Below are positions 33,940 to 43,176 of a DNA stretch of 64,000 bases, one piece after another. The notes under the pieces are model-generated. The model ran no database searches, was not told the origin of the DNA, and saw nothing but the letters and a program-made list of their open reading frames with translations. Position 1 is the stretch's first letter. Every line of letters starts with the position of its first letter. The DNA is from Haloferax denitrificans ATCC 35960 (GTDB taxonomy: Archaea; Halobacteriota; Halobacteria; Halobacteriales; Haloferacaceae), in NCBI RefSeq assembly GCF_000337795.1, contig NZ_AOLP01000004.1, forward strand, positions 186,001 through 250,000, given 5' to 3'. A program made the position numbers and the translations under genes.

Positions 33940-34701
33940 ATGATGCCTGAACAAAAAGACCTCGGCGATTCGGTCGCTATCGTAACTGGTGCCTCCTCTG
34001 GTATCGGAGCAGCAACTGCTGAATCTCTCGCTGCGGAAGGTGCGTCGGTCGTTCTTGCCGCTCGTCGAGCAGACGAATTGGAAGCGCTCGCGAACAGTAT
34101 TAAATCGGATGGCGGTGACGCGCTCGCCGTCCCGACGGATCTTACTGATGATGGTGACATCGAAGCACTCGTCGAGGCGACAATGGACGAATACGGTCGT
34201 ATCGATATCCTCGTCAACAACGCCGGTGTGATGCTTCTCGAACCGCTGGCAACCGCTGACCGGTCCAACATCCGGCAGATGGTGGAAGTGAATCTCCTCG
34301 GTCTGATTAACCTCACTCACGAAGCGCTACCCGTGATGCAGGAGCAGGGGGAAGGACACATCGTCAATCTCTCCTCGGTGAGTGGACGGGAGGAGGGAGC
34401 CATGGCAACTTCGACCGTGTATACTACGACCAAGTACGGTGTCATCGGCTTCACGAAGGCACTCCACGACGAGGTCACGAACGCCGGCATTCGGACGACG
34501 ATCGTGGAACCGGGCTATGTCGAGACCGAACTCCAGAGTCACGTCCCGCACGACGAGACCCGCGCCTTCCTCACGAGCGGCGAGATTCCCGGTCTGTCAG
34601 CCGAAGATGTCGCTGATAACATTACCCACGCAGTGACGCGGCCCCAGCACGTCAGCGTCAACGAGGTGCTCATTCAGCCGACTCAGCAACCGGACATATA
34701 A
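33940..34701 (+). CDS. SDR-family oxidoreductase
   Basis: This 253-residue classical short-chain dehydrogenase has TGASSGIG (about 16-23), NNAGVM, the catalytic Ser in NLSSVSG, and Tyr/Lys in YTTTKYG. AARR after the second strand suggests NADP(H) preference. The C-terminal PGYVET is typical of the family. It is convergent with the bat-type regulator at 34747-35427 (45 bp between stops). Substrate unknown. Confidence 0.9.
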   Translation: MMPEQKDLGDSVAIVTGASSGIGAATAESLAAEGASVVLAARRADELEALANSIKSDGGDALAVPTDLTDDGDIEALVEATMDEYGRIDILVNNAGVMLLEPLATADRSNIRQMVEVNLLGLINLTHEALPVMQEQGEGHIVNLSSVSGREEGAMATSTVYTTTKYGVIGFTKALHDEVTNAGIRTTIVEPGYVETELQSHVPHDETRAFLTSGEIPGLSAEDVADNITHAVTRPQHVSVNEVLIQPTQQPDI

Positions 34702-34746
34702 TTCCCCGCAACGAATAGGTGAACCGCCACTCCCGGGAAGACGTTT

Positions 34747-35427
34747 TTACTGGGCAGCCTGAACAGTCAGGCGGTTGCGTAATCCGAGCGTTTGACTGAT
34801 TAGTTGCCGCTCGGCTCGACGAAGGAGATCTGAGACCGAGGGTGCTGAAATATCGAGCTCGTCTGCGACATCGGCCGTAGATGCCGCTCGTGGTGTCTCG
34901 TAGTAACCGAGCGAAAAGGCGATTGCCATCGCTTCGTATTGTCTGTCAGTCAGCCCAAACTGAGCCCGTTCGTCGGGATTCTCAGGGTTCGAGGCGATGT
35001 TGATGAGTTCAAACTGAACCCCCGCTACCTGGCACCGGTCTCGTAACGAACTGAGCGCATCGTAGTCGGCGAATACTTTCCGCTCGAGCCACCCATCGCC
35101 GGTTATCGTTGCCTCCATCAACACACCCTCCATCTCTTCGATTTCTTGGGGATCAAACAGACCAGAGGACTCGTCGATGATGACTTGATAGAACCATCCA
35201 TCTGGCGTTTGGCCGACCGACAGCACGTCAAGAACCTCTGGTTGATCGCTTGCCGCCGCGTCAAACGCCTCGCGTGCGTCGGCGGGGACACTCAGCATGA
35301 AGAGTTGGCGAGAATCTTCAAGGCTGACTGCTTGGGTCAGCGTGATTTCATCGTTCGGAAGTGACTGCGCTAGCTTGACAAGCGGGAGTGATTCCGACTT
35401 GAGGAGAACCTCAGCGACGATAGCCAT
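34747..35427 (-). CDS. Bacterio-opsin-activator type HTH regulator, second copy
   Basis: This 226-residue protein from ATG 35427 has the same layout as the regulator at 29523-30200: MAIVAEVLLKSESLPLVKL at the N-terminus, GDGWLERKVFADYDAL in the middle, and a C-terminal HTH_10 domain (FGLTDRQYEAMAIAFSLGYY, then VADELDISAPSVSDLLRR). A 27-nt perfect hairpin lies 77 bp upstream. It probably regulates the flanking SDR or AKR genes. Confidence 0.88.
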   Translation of the reverse strand: MAIVAEVLLKSESLPLVKLAQSLPNDEITLTQAVSLEDSRQLFMLSVPADAREAFDAAASDQPEVLDVLSVGQTPDGWFYQVIIDESSGLFDPQEIEEMEGVLMEATITGDGWLERKVFADYDALSSLRDRCQVAGVQFELINIASNPENPDERAQFGLTDRQYEAMAIAFSLGYYETPRAASTADVADELDISAPSVSDLLRRAERQLISQTLGLRNRLTVQAAQ

Positions 35428-35782
35428 GTCTGTAGGTTGCCCTCCATGCTTATAACCCCTACTCGAGAACCGCAATCTGGCGATAGTCCGACAAGGATAT
35501 ACTCTCGTCCCAGATCTAGTCTGGGACGAGTAGCCCATTAGTTCATCACCGGCTGGATGATCTTCTCAGCCAGTTTAACAGACAGGAACCGTATGAAGAC
35601 CGTACTGCCTGTAGTTTTTAATTGTCACATAGATGTGGCAGAGGCAGAAGCTATCGGCACAGACGGTTCGTTCTAACGATCATCTATCGTCGAATTCGAT
35701 GAAAGCGCTGACGAATACCGCTCACCTTACCCTGTTTTGCAAGAACTGACTTCGGGAGTAGTTTAGTAGTCGATTTTCCGGT
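35428..35782. other. Intergenic region with a strong hairpin
   Basis: No gene. It separates the minus-strand AKR stop from the regulator start and contains the perfect dyad at 35504-35530. Confidence 0.4.
35504..35530. repeat. Perfect 11-bp inverted repeat, 5-nt loop
   Basis: CTCGTCCCAGA and TCTGGGACGAG flank TCTAG. This is the strongest hairpin noticed in the window. It lies upstream of the regulator gene and well after the AKR stop, so it could be an operator or an RNA hairpin in the 5' leader. Confidence 0.7.
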
Positions 35783-36757
35783 TTAGTCGTGACCGACGAC
35801 TTCCATCGTTTCGTATGGCTCTTCGAGATACTCGACATCGCTCTCGGAGAGGTCAAGGTCGACGGCTTCAACGGCGTCTTCAAGATGCTCAACGCTCGAT
35901 GTGCCGTAGATCGGCGCGGTTACGCCGTCTTTGGAGAGCTGCCACGCAAGGCCGATCTGGGCCATCGACACACCCATTTCGTCGGCGAGTTCCTCGACCC
36001 GTTCGTTGATCTCCCGGCTCGGACCGTTATCGTATTCCACACCTGCCTCACCCACATCTCGGAGTTGGTCCTGTTCTTCGTGCGGACGAGCGAGGTAGCC
36101 ACCCGCGAGCGGACTCCACGGAATGAGGCCGATGTCTTCCTTTTCAGCCAGCGGGTTCATCTCGCGCTCTTCCTCGCGGTAGACGAGGTTATAGTGGTTC
36201 TGCATCGTGGCGAAGCGTTCGAGGCCCAATTTGTCGCTGGTATGGAGTGCCTCGGCGAACTGGTGTGCCCACATCGAACTCGCGCCGATGTAGCGGGTTT
36301 TACCTCGTCGAACTGCATCGTCGAGGGCACGAAGTGTCTCCTCGACAGGGGTATCGTAATCCCAGCGATGGGTCTGATAGAGGTCGACCGTGTCCATTCC
36401 CAATCGTTCGAGCGAGTTATCGAGTTCCTGTTCGATGGTTTTCCGAGAGAGACCTCCTGAGTTAGGATCCTCCTCACGCATGGGGTTGTAAACCTTCGTG
36501 GCGACGACCTGTTCGTCGCGGTTGTACTCAGAGAGCGCGTTCCCAAGGATGCGCTCGCTATCTCCGTAGGAGTAGACATTCGCTGTGTCGAAGAAGTTGA
36601 TCCCAAGTTCGATCGCCCGGTCGATTACCTCGGTGGCCTGTTCCTCGCCTACAGTCCAATCAAACATGTCGCCACGGTCTGACCCGCCGAAACTCATACA
36701 GCCCAGACAGATTTTGCTGACCGTCACGCCCGTCGAACCGAGTGTCGTGTATTCCAT
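35783..36757 (-). CDS. Aldo/keto reductase, copy 2
   Basis: This 324-residue AKR starts MEYTTLGSTGVTVSKICLGC and is a close paralogue of the enzyme at 31244-32239. The tetrad is intact: Asp/Tyr in FFDTANVYSYGDSE, Lys in VVATKVYNP and His in YQTHRWDYD. It is in the opposite orientation, and the two copies enclose the SDR and second regulator, suggesting duplication with rearrangement. Confidence 0.9.
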   Translation of the reverse strand: MEYTTLGSTGVTVSKICLGCMSFGGSDRGDMFDWTVGEEQATEVIDRAIELGINFFDTANVYSYGDSERILGNALSEYNRDEQVVATKVYNPMREEDPNSGGLSRKTIEQELDNSLERLGMDTVDLYQTHRWDYDTPVEETLRALDDAVRRGKTRYIGASSMWAHQFAEALHTSDKLGLERFATMQNHYNLVYREEEREMNPLAEKEDIGLIPWSPLAGGYLARPHEEQDQLRDVGEAGVEYDNGPSREINERVEELADEMGVSMAQIGLAWQLSKDGVTAPIYGTSSVEHLEDAVEAVDLDLSESDVEYLEEPYETMEVVGHD

Positions 36758-37082
36758 GATTGAAGTCGTCTCGAAGAACAGTCGGGAATCATTTGAGCCC
36801 TCTGCTAACTAAGAAGTGTTTTTATAAGCTGAAAGACTCCCCCACCGAGACTGGGGTCGGCCTTGCAAGAGAACACGACCTCAACCAACGAACCTCGACG
36901 CTACTCACCGGGTGTTGAGAGGAGTAATAGACTTGCCGGAGTACTCGTTCGTTGTTGGTTGCCGGTTTTACTGGCAATAGTGGTGTGTCTGACAGAGTGA
37001 TCGGAAATAGCCTATTTCAGAATAGCCTATTCTGAATTTGGTTATCGGCACGGTTAACTTCTTAGAAGAATAACTGAGGATT
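36758..37082. other. Intergenic region with paired palindromes upstream of the ATPase gene
   Basis: No gene. It holds an imperfect long inverted repeat (36882-36893 with 36947-36961) and two overlapping perfect palindromes at 37004-37034. The ATPase gene starts 48 bp after the second. Confidence 0.45.
37004..37034. promoter_or_regulatory. Two overlapping palindromes with core AATAGCCTATT
   Basis: GAAATA-GCC-TATTTC occupies 37004-37018 and CAGAATA-GCC-TATTCTG occupies 37018-37034, sharing one base. Both have perfect arms and the same GCC spacer. They are a likely double operator for the ATPase gene at 37083. Confidence 0.6.
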
Positions 37083-38468
37083 ATGGAACGCTTTGTGAAT
37101 CGGGAAGTCGAACTATCTCGGCTGCGAGAGTGCTACACGTCCGACAGCCCAGAGATGATTGTCATCTTTGGACGGCGTCGTCTCGGAAAAACGCAACTCG
37201 TTCAACACTCACTCACGCAGCGAGATGACGCCGTCGTATACCAAGCGACGCAGACAACACCACAGGTACAACTCGATGAATTCGTTGACACGGCCACCGG
37301 TTCCTTTCCCGGAATTGAACATATCAAACAGAATTGGGAGTCACTACTCGGGTACCTCGTCGAACAAGGAGGGGTTGTCGTACTCGACGAGTTCCCGTAT
37401 CTCATCGACGCCGACAAGAGCATCCCTTCGGTAATTCAGCGATTGTGGGACCAACGCCTGCAGAACACGAGTGGAACACTCATTCTCGTTGGTTCATCGA
37501 TTAGTATGATGGAGGAGGCGACGCTGTTAGGAAACAGCCCACTTTACGGGCGGTTCACCGAGAAGATTGATCTTCGGCAACTCGGATTTGCTGCTGCTCA
37601 GGAGTTCTTCCCCGAAAGCTACACACCCGAAGACCGGGTTTTTGCGTGGGGCGTCTTCGGTGGTGTCCCATACTATCTCGACGGCATCGATCTTGATCAC
37701 GACCTCGGAACCGTGATTTCTGAATCCCTCCTCTCACAGCGAGGATACCTCCATAACGAACCGGAGTACGTCCTTCGAACTGAGTTAACTGAGCCGAACC
37801 GATACTTTGCAATTCTCAAGGCCATTGCTGCAGGGAATACCATGTCAAACGAGATTGCACAAATGGTTGGGATCGACGGAAAGCAGATTTCGACCTACAC
37901 CCAGAAACTAGAGCGCCTTCGGCTCATCGAGCGCGAAGTCCCACTCACAGAGGAGAAAGCTCGCTCTCGCCGTGGCCGCTACCGAATTCTCGACCCACTG
38001 TTTCGGTTCTGGTTCCGATTTGTATACGGGAATGAAGACCGATACGAGCGATTGGGCGACGAAGCGTATGAGGCAGTCATCGAGCCCGAACTCCCTGACT
38101 TCGTGAGTTCACAGTTTGAGATCCTCTGCCAAGACGCACTTCCTGGATTGTATCCAAATAAAACGTTCTTAGATATCGGTCGGTGGTGGTACAAAGAACA
38201 CGAAGTCGACGTCGTTGGTTTCACTACGGATGGAACAATGGTCGTCGGGGAATGTAAATTCACGAATGCTCCGCTCGACTATAGTGCTCTTGCGTCGCTC
38301 GAAGAACATACAGAAGAGATCAGGTGGACTCCTGACACAGAGGAGAGTGTTGACAAAGAGTATGCGCTGTTCACCCGGAGCGGGGCGACCCAGACTGTTC
38401 AAGAGGCAGTTGCAAACCGGGATGACTTGCGGCTGTTTGGATTAGATCACATAACCAATAACGTGTAA
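37083..38468 (+). CDS. Archaeal ATPase (ATPase_2 plus DUF234-like C-terminus)
   Basis: This 461-residue protein has an N-terminal P-loop ATPase (FGRRRLGKTQL at about 28-38, Walker B VVVLDEFPYL near 98-107, sensor LILVGSS), a middle winged helix (IAQMVGIDGKQISTYTQKLE) and a C-terminal DUF234-like domain with nuclease-fold features (DVVGFTTDGTMVVGECK, giving D...E-x-K). This layout is shared by a large archaeal family of uncertain function, sometimes linked to mobile elements or defence. It stands alone except for the small gene downstream. The paired palindromes upstream suggest tight control. Confidence 0.88.
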   Translation: MERFVNREVELSRLRECYTSDSPEMIVIFGRRRLGKTQLVQHSLTQRDDAVVYQATQTTPQVQLDEFVDTATGSFPGIEHIKQNWESLLGYLVEQGGVVVLDEFPYLIDADKSIPSVIQRLWDQRLQNTSGTLILVGSSISMMEEATLLGNSPLYGRFTEKIDLRQLGFAAAQEFFPESYTPEDRVFAWGVFGGVPYYLDGIDLDHDLGTVISESLLSQRGYLHNEPEYVLRTELTEPNRYFAILKAIAAGNTMSNEIAQMVGIDGKQISTYTQKLERLRLIEREVPLTEEKARSRRGRYRILDPLFRFWFRFVYGNEDRYERLGDEAYEAVIEPELPDFVSSQFEILCQDALPGLYPNKTFLDIGRWWYKEHEVDVVGFTTDGTMVVGECKFTNAPLDYSALASLEEHTEEIRWTPDTEESVDKEYALFTRSGATQTVQEAVANRDDLRLFGLDHITNNV

Positions 38469-38611
38469 CACACAGTTCTTGGAAGTCCGAGGTGCAAGCA
38501 TTCCGAAACACCAGTCAATCATTGAGGTCGAGGATAGCAATGGGTCAACTGATGTGTTCGCTGAGTTCGATTCCTGCGACAAGGTCGTCCGCCCAGAGTG
38601 ACGAACTGGCC
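38469..38611 (+). pseudogene. Possible 3' remnant of an unidentified gene
   Basis: A frame without a start codon, from about 38476 to the TGA at 38609-38611, reads FLEVRGASIPKHQSIIEVED and then STDVFAEFDSCDKVVRPE. It looks like real protein but lacks an N-terminus. It overlaps the head of the next small gene in another frame. The family was not recognised. Confidence 0.3.
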
Positions 38612-38815
38612 GAATACAAGGAGCGCGAGGCTCGTCTTGAGGAAGAGCCACCGGAAGGTGAGTTCGAAGAACGGTCGGACGACCTTCCAGATGATGTCCC
38701 TACGAAGGCGACGATTACGATCAAAGAGATCAACGACAATCGCTACTACTACTGGCAGTGGCGAGAGGGTGACAAAATCAAATCCAAATATAAAGGACCA
38801 GTCAACGACAACTGA
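38551..38815 (+). CDS. Small acidic conserved-looking protein
   Basis: The credible part is the 70-residue C-terminal region: DELAEYKEREARLEEEPPEG, then DLPDDVPTKATITIKEINDN and YYYWQWREGDKIKSKYKGPV. It resembles small haloarchaeal proteins of the DUF6788 type. No ATG lies immediately before the conserved part. The nearest in-frame ATG is about 38551, which would add 20 unlikely residues; another lies upstream at 38492. The native start may have been lost in a rearrangement with the remnant upstream. Confidence 0.5.
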
Positions 38816-39113
38816 GTAGCAAGGACAACTTCCATGGCTGTAATCTGCTCGCTTTGCAGACAGTACTGTTCTCCGGTCGTACATACTATCTTGTCGTGAT
38901 AGTTGGTTGAGACACCGATGTTACCAGTACTGCTAATCTGTAATCAGTCAGTAGCGTGTGGGAAGTCTCGTAAGCGGAGTGGGGGCCCGTGGCCGAGAGA
39001 ACGCGACGCTCGCCGCCTGAGCGCGCCTGACCGCACCCAGACGTCGAATCGGCGACCCGCCGCGGACGAGCAAAACACACATACTGACTCGCTCCGAATC
39101 GCGGCTCGGAATC

Positions 39114-39710
39114 GTGGGACACGAAGACGGGAGTCAGAGCGCGTACGACGCCGTCGAGACCGGCGACGAGTTGGTGAGTTGGTCGCGGGCGTACTGCCGC
39201 CGCGCGGCGAGCGACTACGACTTCGACGTGGACCTACACCGGGTCGAGTGGGAAGTGTCCACCCGCGCGAAGCGTCGAGCGGCCGCGGTGAAGACACCGA
39301 CCGTCGACGACGCGACGGTCGGCGAACCGAAGCAGTGGGACAGCACGTCGTCGCATTCGAACCGACTCGGCGGCCCGCCGACGTGCACCATGTCGCTGTC
39401 GTGGCGGGCGTTCGAGTCGTTCGACCGCGCGGAGTGGGCGGCGACGCTCCGACACGAGCTCGTCCACGTCGAGCAGTTTCAGGCGTTCGGCGCGACCGAC
39501 CACGGGCCGGCGTTCAAGCGCCGCGCCGAGGCGGTCGACGCGCCGGTTCGCGTCCGCCGGTTCGCAGAGCCGAAGTACGTCCTCACCTGCGAGGCCTGCG
39601 GCGCCGACGTTGCCTACCGCTATCGCGAGTGTAAACTGGTTCGCGAGTCGGCGGCCTATCGCTCCGCGTGTTGCGAAGCGCCGCTGGACTGTCGAACACA
39701 GGAGAGATAG
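39114..39710 (+). CDS. SprT-like zinc metalloprotease-fold protein
   Basis: This 198-residue protein has the zinc-metalloprotease motif RHELVHVEQ (His114, Glu115, His118), a probable third ligand at His130 (ATDHGPAF), and a C-terminal zinc ribbon with Cys159/Cys162 (TCEACGADV) and a later CC pair at 186-187. This is the SprT layout; eukaryotic Spartan cleaves DNA-protein crosslinks. Start is GTG 39114. With it the high-GC composition resumes after the AT-rich segment. Confidence 0.85.
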   Translation: MGHEDGSQSAYDAVETGDELVSWSRAYCRRAASDYDFDVDLHRVEWEVSTRAKRRAAAVKTPTVDDATVGEPKQWDSTSSHSNRLGGPPTCTMSLSWRAFESFDRAEWAATLRHELVHVEQFQAFGATDHGPAFKRRAEAVDAPVRVRRFAEPKYVLTCEACGADVAYRYRECKLVRESAAYRSACCEAPLDCRTQER

Positions 39711-39744
39711 CGGGCGAAAACGAGCGCCCCGCCGCCGAAACGGA

Positions 39745-39939
39745 CTACCGACTCGGCGGGTGCGCCCGCGCCTCTCGAATCGCCACGAACGCGATAACGA
39801 GGACGAACACGAGCGCGAGGAAGAACTCGACGCCGGGGACGGAGCCGGCGACGGCCCAGACGTACACGTCCTCCGCTCCGAGGATGACGAACAACACGAC
39901 GAGAATCGCCACGCCGCTTCGACCGATGCCGAGTCTCAT
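39745..39939 (-). CDS. Small membrane protein
   Basis: This 64-residue protein has two hydrophobic helices (GVAILVVLFVILGAEDVYVW and FFLALVFVLVIAFVAI) and a basic C-terminus (REARAHPPSR). No family was recognised. It is convergent with the SprT-like gene, and their stops are 34 bp apart. Confidence 0.6.
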   Translation of the reverse strand: MRLGIGRSGVAILVVLFVILGAEDVYVWAVAGSVPGVEFFLALVFVLVIAFVAIREARAHPPSR

Positions 39940-40311
39940 ACGCCGGTCTTACCGCCGCGACAACATAAGCGTTGGAGCCAGCGGCCTCTCACTCGGCGAG
40001 GAATAGTATTGTGCAGAATAAAAATACTGAAACGCCACCGAATCATATTTAGTGTGGATTGAGTGAAATTCCCACCCTATAGAAAACAGAAATAGAAAAT
40101 AGAACTGCTATAGCAAAATATCAGGAGTCATAGTTCAGAAAATATGGACGGGGACGATATAGTTGTGTTCTAAATACACAACACTAATGGCGGGCGAGAG
40201 GCGGAAATCGGACTAGAACTCCGACCGTCGAGATGCCCCGCACGGTCCGGTCGCGCCCGCGAGAGGAGAGTATTTACCGCGCGAGCGTGACCGGAAACCA
40301 GTACCGAACCC
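39940..40311. other. AT-rich intergenic region with an operator-like dyad
   Basis: No gene. The AT-rich part (40010-40180) includes the dyad at 40162-40182. A TATA-like AGTATTTACC at about 40269-40278 lies 35-40 bp before the DUF1028 gene. Confidence 0.4.
40162..40182. promoter_or_regulatory. Perfect dyad GTTGTGT-N7-ACACAAC
   Basis: Seven-bp perfect arms flank TCTAAAT. It lies 130 bp upstream of the DUF1028 gene. The TTCTAAAT core and ACAA half-site recur at about 50522-50536. Confidence 0.5.
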
Positions 40312-41001
40312 ATGCGACACGTTCCAGGAACCTTCTCGATAGCGGCGCGCGACCCCGAGGCGAACGTCTTCGGCGCGGCGGTGACGACCGGCACCGTCGC
40401 CGTCGGCGCGACGTGCCCCTACGTGAGCGCCGGCGGCGCGGCGGTCACGCAGTCGTACACGAAGACCGAACACGGCCGCGACGCGGTCGCCCGCGCCGAA
40501 GGCGGCGAGCGAATCGACGACGCCTTCGAATCGCTCCTCGCCGGCGACGACCACGCCGCCTACCGGCAGGTCCACGGCGTCGGCGCGGGCGGCGAGTTCG
40601 CCTTCACCGGCGGCGAGTGCGTCTCGTGGGCCGGCCACCGCGTCGGCGACGACTACACCGTCGCGGGCAACATGCTCGCCGGCGAGGGGGTCGTCGAGGC
40701 GACCGCCGAAGCTTACGAATCCACCGACGGTGACATGGCCGAGCGACTCGTCTCGGCGCTCGAAGCCGGCGAGGCGGCGGGCGGCGACGACCGCGGCGAG
40801 CTGAGCGCCGCGGTGCTCGTCCACGCGCCGACGCCGGAGTTCTACCACAACCTCCGCGTCGACCTCTCCGACGAACCGGTGTCCGACCTGCGCGACCTGC
40901 TCTCGGAGGCGCGGCGCGCGAAAGCCCAGATTCGGCGCGAGACGGACGCGCAGTTCGGCGACTACCCCGACGAGATTCTCGACTTCGGCGTCAAGTACTG
41001 A
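40312..41001 (+). CDS. DUF1028 family protein
   Basis: This 229-residue protein has the DUF1028 signature throughout: FSIAARDPEANVFGAAVTTG (about 8-27), AGGAAVTQSYT and GNMLAGEGVVEA. The family has an N-terminal-nucleophile-like fold but no established function. Members often sit beside dipeptide/oligopeptide transporter genes, as here. It is convergent with the ABC operon (21 bp between stops). Confidence 0.88.
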   Translation: MRHVPGTFSIAARDPEANVFGAAVTTGTVAVGATCPYVSAGGAAVTQSYTKTEHGRDAVARAEGGERIDDAFESLLAGDDHAAYRQVHGVGAGGEFAFTGGECVSWAGHRVGDDYTVAGNMLAGEGVVEATAEAYESTDGDMAERLVSALEAGEAAGGDDRGELSAAVLVHAPTPEFYHNLRVDLSDEPVSDLRDLLSEARRAKAQIRRETDAQFGDYPDEILDFGVKY

Positions 41002-41022
41002 AAAAATCCCGCGCTCGCGGCG

Positions 41023-43176
41023 TCAGTCCGAGTCGGCCGGACTGGTCTCCGCGCGCTTCGACGGCGTGATGAACGACTCACGCTGGCTCATCTCCTCGTC
41101 CGACAGGTGACAGGAGATGTAGTGGTCGCCGCCGTCGACGGCTTCGAGTTCCGGGAGGTCCTGCTCGCAGACGTCGCCGATTTTCTTCGGACAGCGCGTC
41201 TGGAACGGACAGCCCGACGGCGGGTTGATGGGACTCGGGACGCTCCCCTCAAGCAGGATGCGGTCCGTCTCGCGGTCCGGATTCGCGTGGGGGACCGCGG
41301 ACAGGAGACTCTCCGTGTAGGGATGGAACGGCGGCGAGAACACCTGCTCGATGCTCCCGAACTCCGCGATTTTCCCGAGGTACATCACGGCCACGCGGTC
41401 GCAGATGTGCCGGATGACGCCGATGTTGTGCGAGATGAACAGGAACGAGATGTTCTCGTCGTCCTGAATCTCGTTCAGGAGGTTGAGAATCTGCGCCTGC
41501 ACACTCACGTCGAGCGCCGATACCGGCTCGTCGCAGACGATGAGCTTCGGTTCGACCGCGAGCGCGTGCGCGATGGCGACGCGCTGTTGTTGGCCCCCGG
41601 AGAACTCGTGGGGGTACTTGCTCGCGGCGGCCCGCGAGAGGCCGACGCGTTCGAGCAGGTCGCCCACGCGCTCGCGCTTTTCCTCGCCGGTGGCGATGCC
41701 GTGTTTCTCCATCGCGCGGCCGACGATTTGGCCGACGGTCTTCCGCGGGTTGAGCGAGCTCTGGGGGTCCTGGAATATCATCTGCATCTCGCGGCGCAGA
41801 CTCCGAATCTCCGAGGAGCCCAGTTCGTGGAGCGGCTGACCCTCGAAATACACCTCGCCGTCGGTCGGTTCGAGGAGGCGGAGCGCGGTGCGAGCGACCG
41901 TGGACTTGCCACAGCCGGACTCGCCGACGAGCCCGACGGTCTCGCCGGGGTAGACGTCGAAGCTCACGTCGTCGACGGCCTTGACGTGCCGCCGCTCGAC
42001 GGTCGGCAGGCCGCCGCCCGACCACGAGAGGTGGACGTTGCCGAAGACGCCCTCGCCGGCGTTGAAGTACTTCTTCAGGTTCCGCACCTCGAACAGCGGC
42101 TCGCCGGTGCGGTCGATGTCGCGGCGACCGGCCCCGGCTTCGGGGACCGTGCTCTCCGAGAGGTCGAGGTCGTCGGCGTGGAGACACGCCGCGCGTGAGG
42201 AGCCGTCGCCGACGGCGTCGAGCGACGGGTCGCCGCCGGTCCGACACGCCTCGGTGGCGTGGGGACACCGCGGCGCGAAGTTACAGCCGCTCGGGAGGTC
42301 CCCGAGGTCGGGCATCGCGCCGTCGAGCGTCGGCAGTTCGTCGTAGTCGGTGTCGACCTCCGGGATGGAGTCGATGAGAGAGCGGGTGTAGGGGTGTCGC
42401 GGGCGGTCGAACAGGTCTCCGAGCTCGGCCGTCTCCACGAGGTTGCCGGCGTACATCACGCCGACGTGGTCGCACGTCTGGGCGACGACGCCGAGGTTGT
42501 GAGTAATCATCAGCACGGCCGTCCCCTCGCGCTCCTGCATCTCGTTGAGCAGGTCGAGAATCTTCGCCTGCGTCGTCACGTCGAGCGCGGTCGTCGGCTC
42601 GTCGGCGATGATGAGGTCCGGCTCGCAGGAGAAGCCGATGGCGACGAGGACGCGCTGGCGCATCCCCCCGGAGAACTCGTGGGGGTAGTCGTCGATGCGC
42701 TCTTCGGCGTCGGGGATGCCGACGTCGTCCATCGACTCGATGGCGAGGCGGCGCGCCTCGGACTTCGAGACGTCCTGATGGCGGCGAATCGTCTCCGTAA
42801 TCTGCTCGCCGACGGTCATCACCGGGTTGAGCGACGACATCGGGTCCTGCGGAATCATCGCGATGCGGTTGCCGCGGATGTCGCGCATCTCGGCTTCCGT
42901 CTTCTGCAGGAGGTCTTCGCCGTTGAAGACGACCTGCCCGCCCGTGATTTCGCCGGGCGAGTCGATGAGTCGCATGAGCGACCGCGCCGTCACGGACTTG
43001 CCCGCGCCCGACTCGCCGACGAGACCCATGGTCTCGCCGCGGTCGAGCGAGAACGACACCTCGTTGGAGGCGACGATGGGGCCGCCCTCGGTGCGGAACT
43101 CGGTTTTGAGTCCGCGCACGTCGAGAAGCGGGCCGTCGTCGGCCTCGCGGTCGGTCGCGGTGGTGGGTGCGCTCAT
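41023..43176 (-). CDS. Fused dipeptide/oligopeptide ABC transporter ATPase (DppD-DppF)
   Basis: This 717-residue protein fuses two complete peptide-transporter ATPases. The first has [18 protein letters not shown] and [12 protein letters not shown]; the second has [18 protein letters not shown] and [12 protein letters not shown]. Each is followed by an oligopeptide-transporter C-terminal segment with conserved Cys ([11 protein letters not shown] and [12 protein letters not shown]). Both active sites look intact. The start overlaps the permease stop by 4 bp (ATGA). In most organisms these are two genes. Confidence 0.93.
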   Translation of the reverse strand: MSAPTTATDREADDGPLLDVRGLKTEFRTEGGPIVASNEVSFSLDRGETMGLVGESGAGKSVTARSLMRLIDSPGEITGGQVVFNGEDLLQKTEAEMRDIRGNRIAMIPQDPMSSLNPVMTVGEQITETIRRHQDVSKSEARRLAIESMDDVGIPDAEERIDDYPHEFSGGMRQRVLVAIGFSCEPDLIIADEPTTALDVTTQAKILDLLNEMQEREGTAVLMITHNLGVVAQTCDHVGVMYAGNLVETAELGDLFDRPRHPYTRSLIDSIPEVDTDYDELPTLDGAMPDLGDLPSGCNFAPRCPHATEACRTGGDPSLDAVGDGSSRAACLHADDLDLSESTVPEAGAGRRDIDRTGEPLFEVRNLKKYFNAGEGVFGNVHLSWSGGGLPTVERRHVKAVDDVSFDVYPGETVGLVGESGCGKSTVARTALRLLEPTDGEVYFEGQPLHELGSSEIRSLRREMQMIFQDPQSSLNPRKTVGQIVGRAMEKHGIATGEEKRERVGDLLERVGLSRAAASKYPHEFSGGQQQRVAIAHALAVEPKLIVCDEPVSALDVSVQAQILNLLNEIQDDENISFLFISHNIGVIRHICDRVAVMYLGKIAEFGSIEQVFSPPFHPYTESLLSAVPHANPDRETDRILLEGSVPSPINPPSGCPFQTRCPKKIGDVCEQDLPELEAVDGGDHYISCHLSDEEMSQRESFITPSKRAETSPADSD

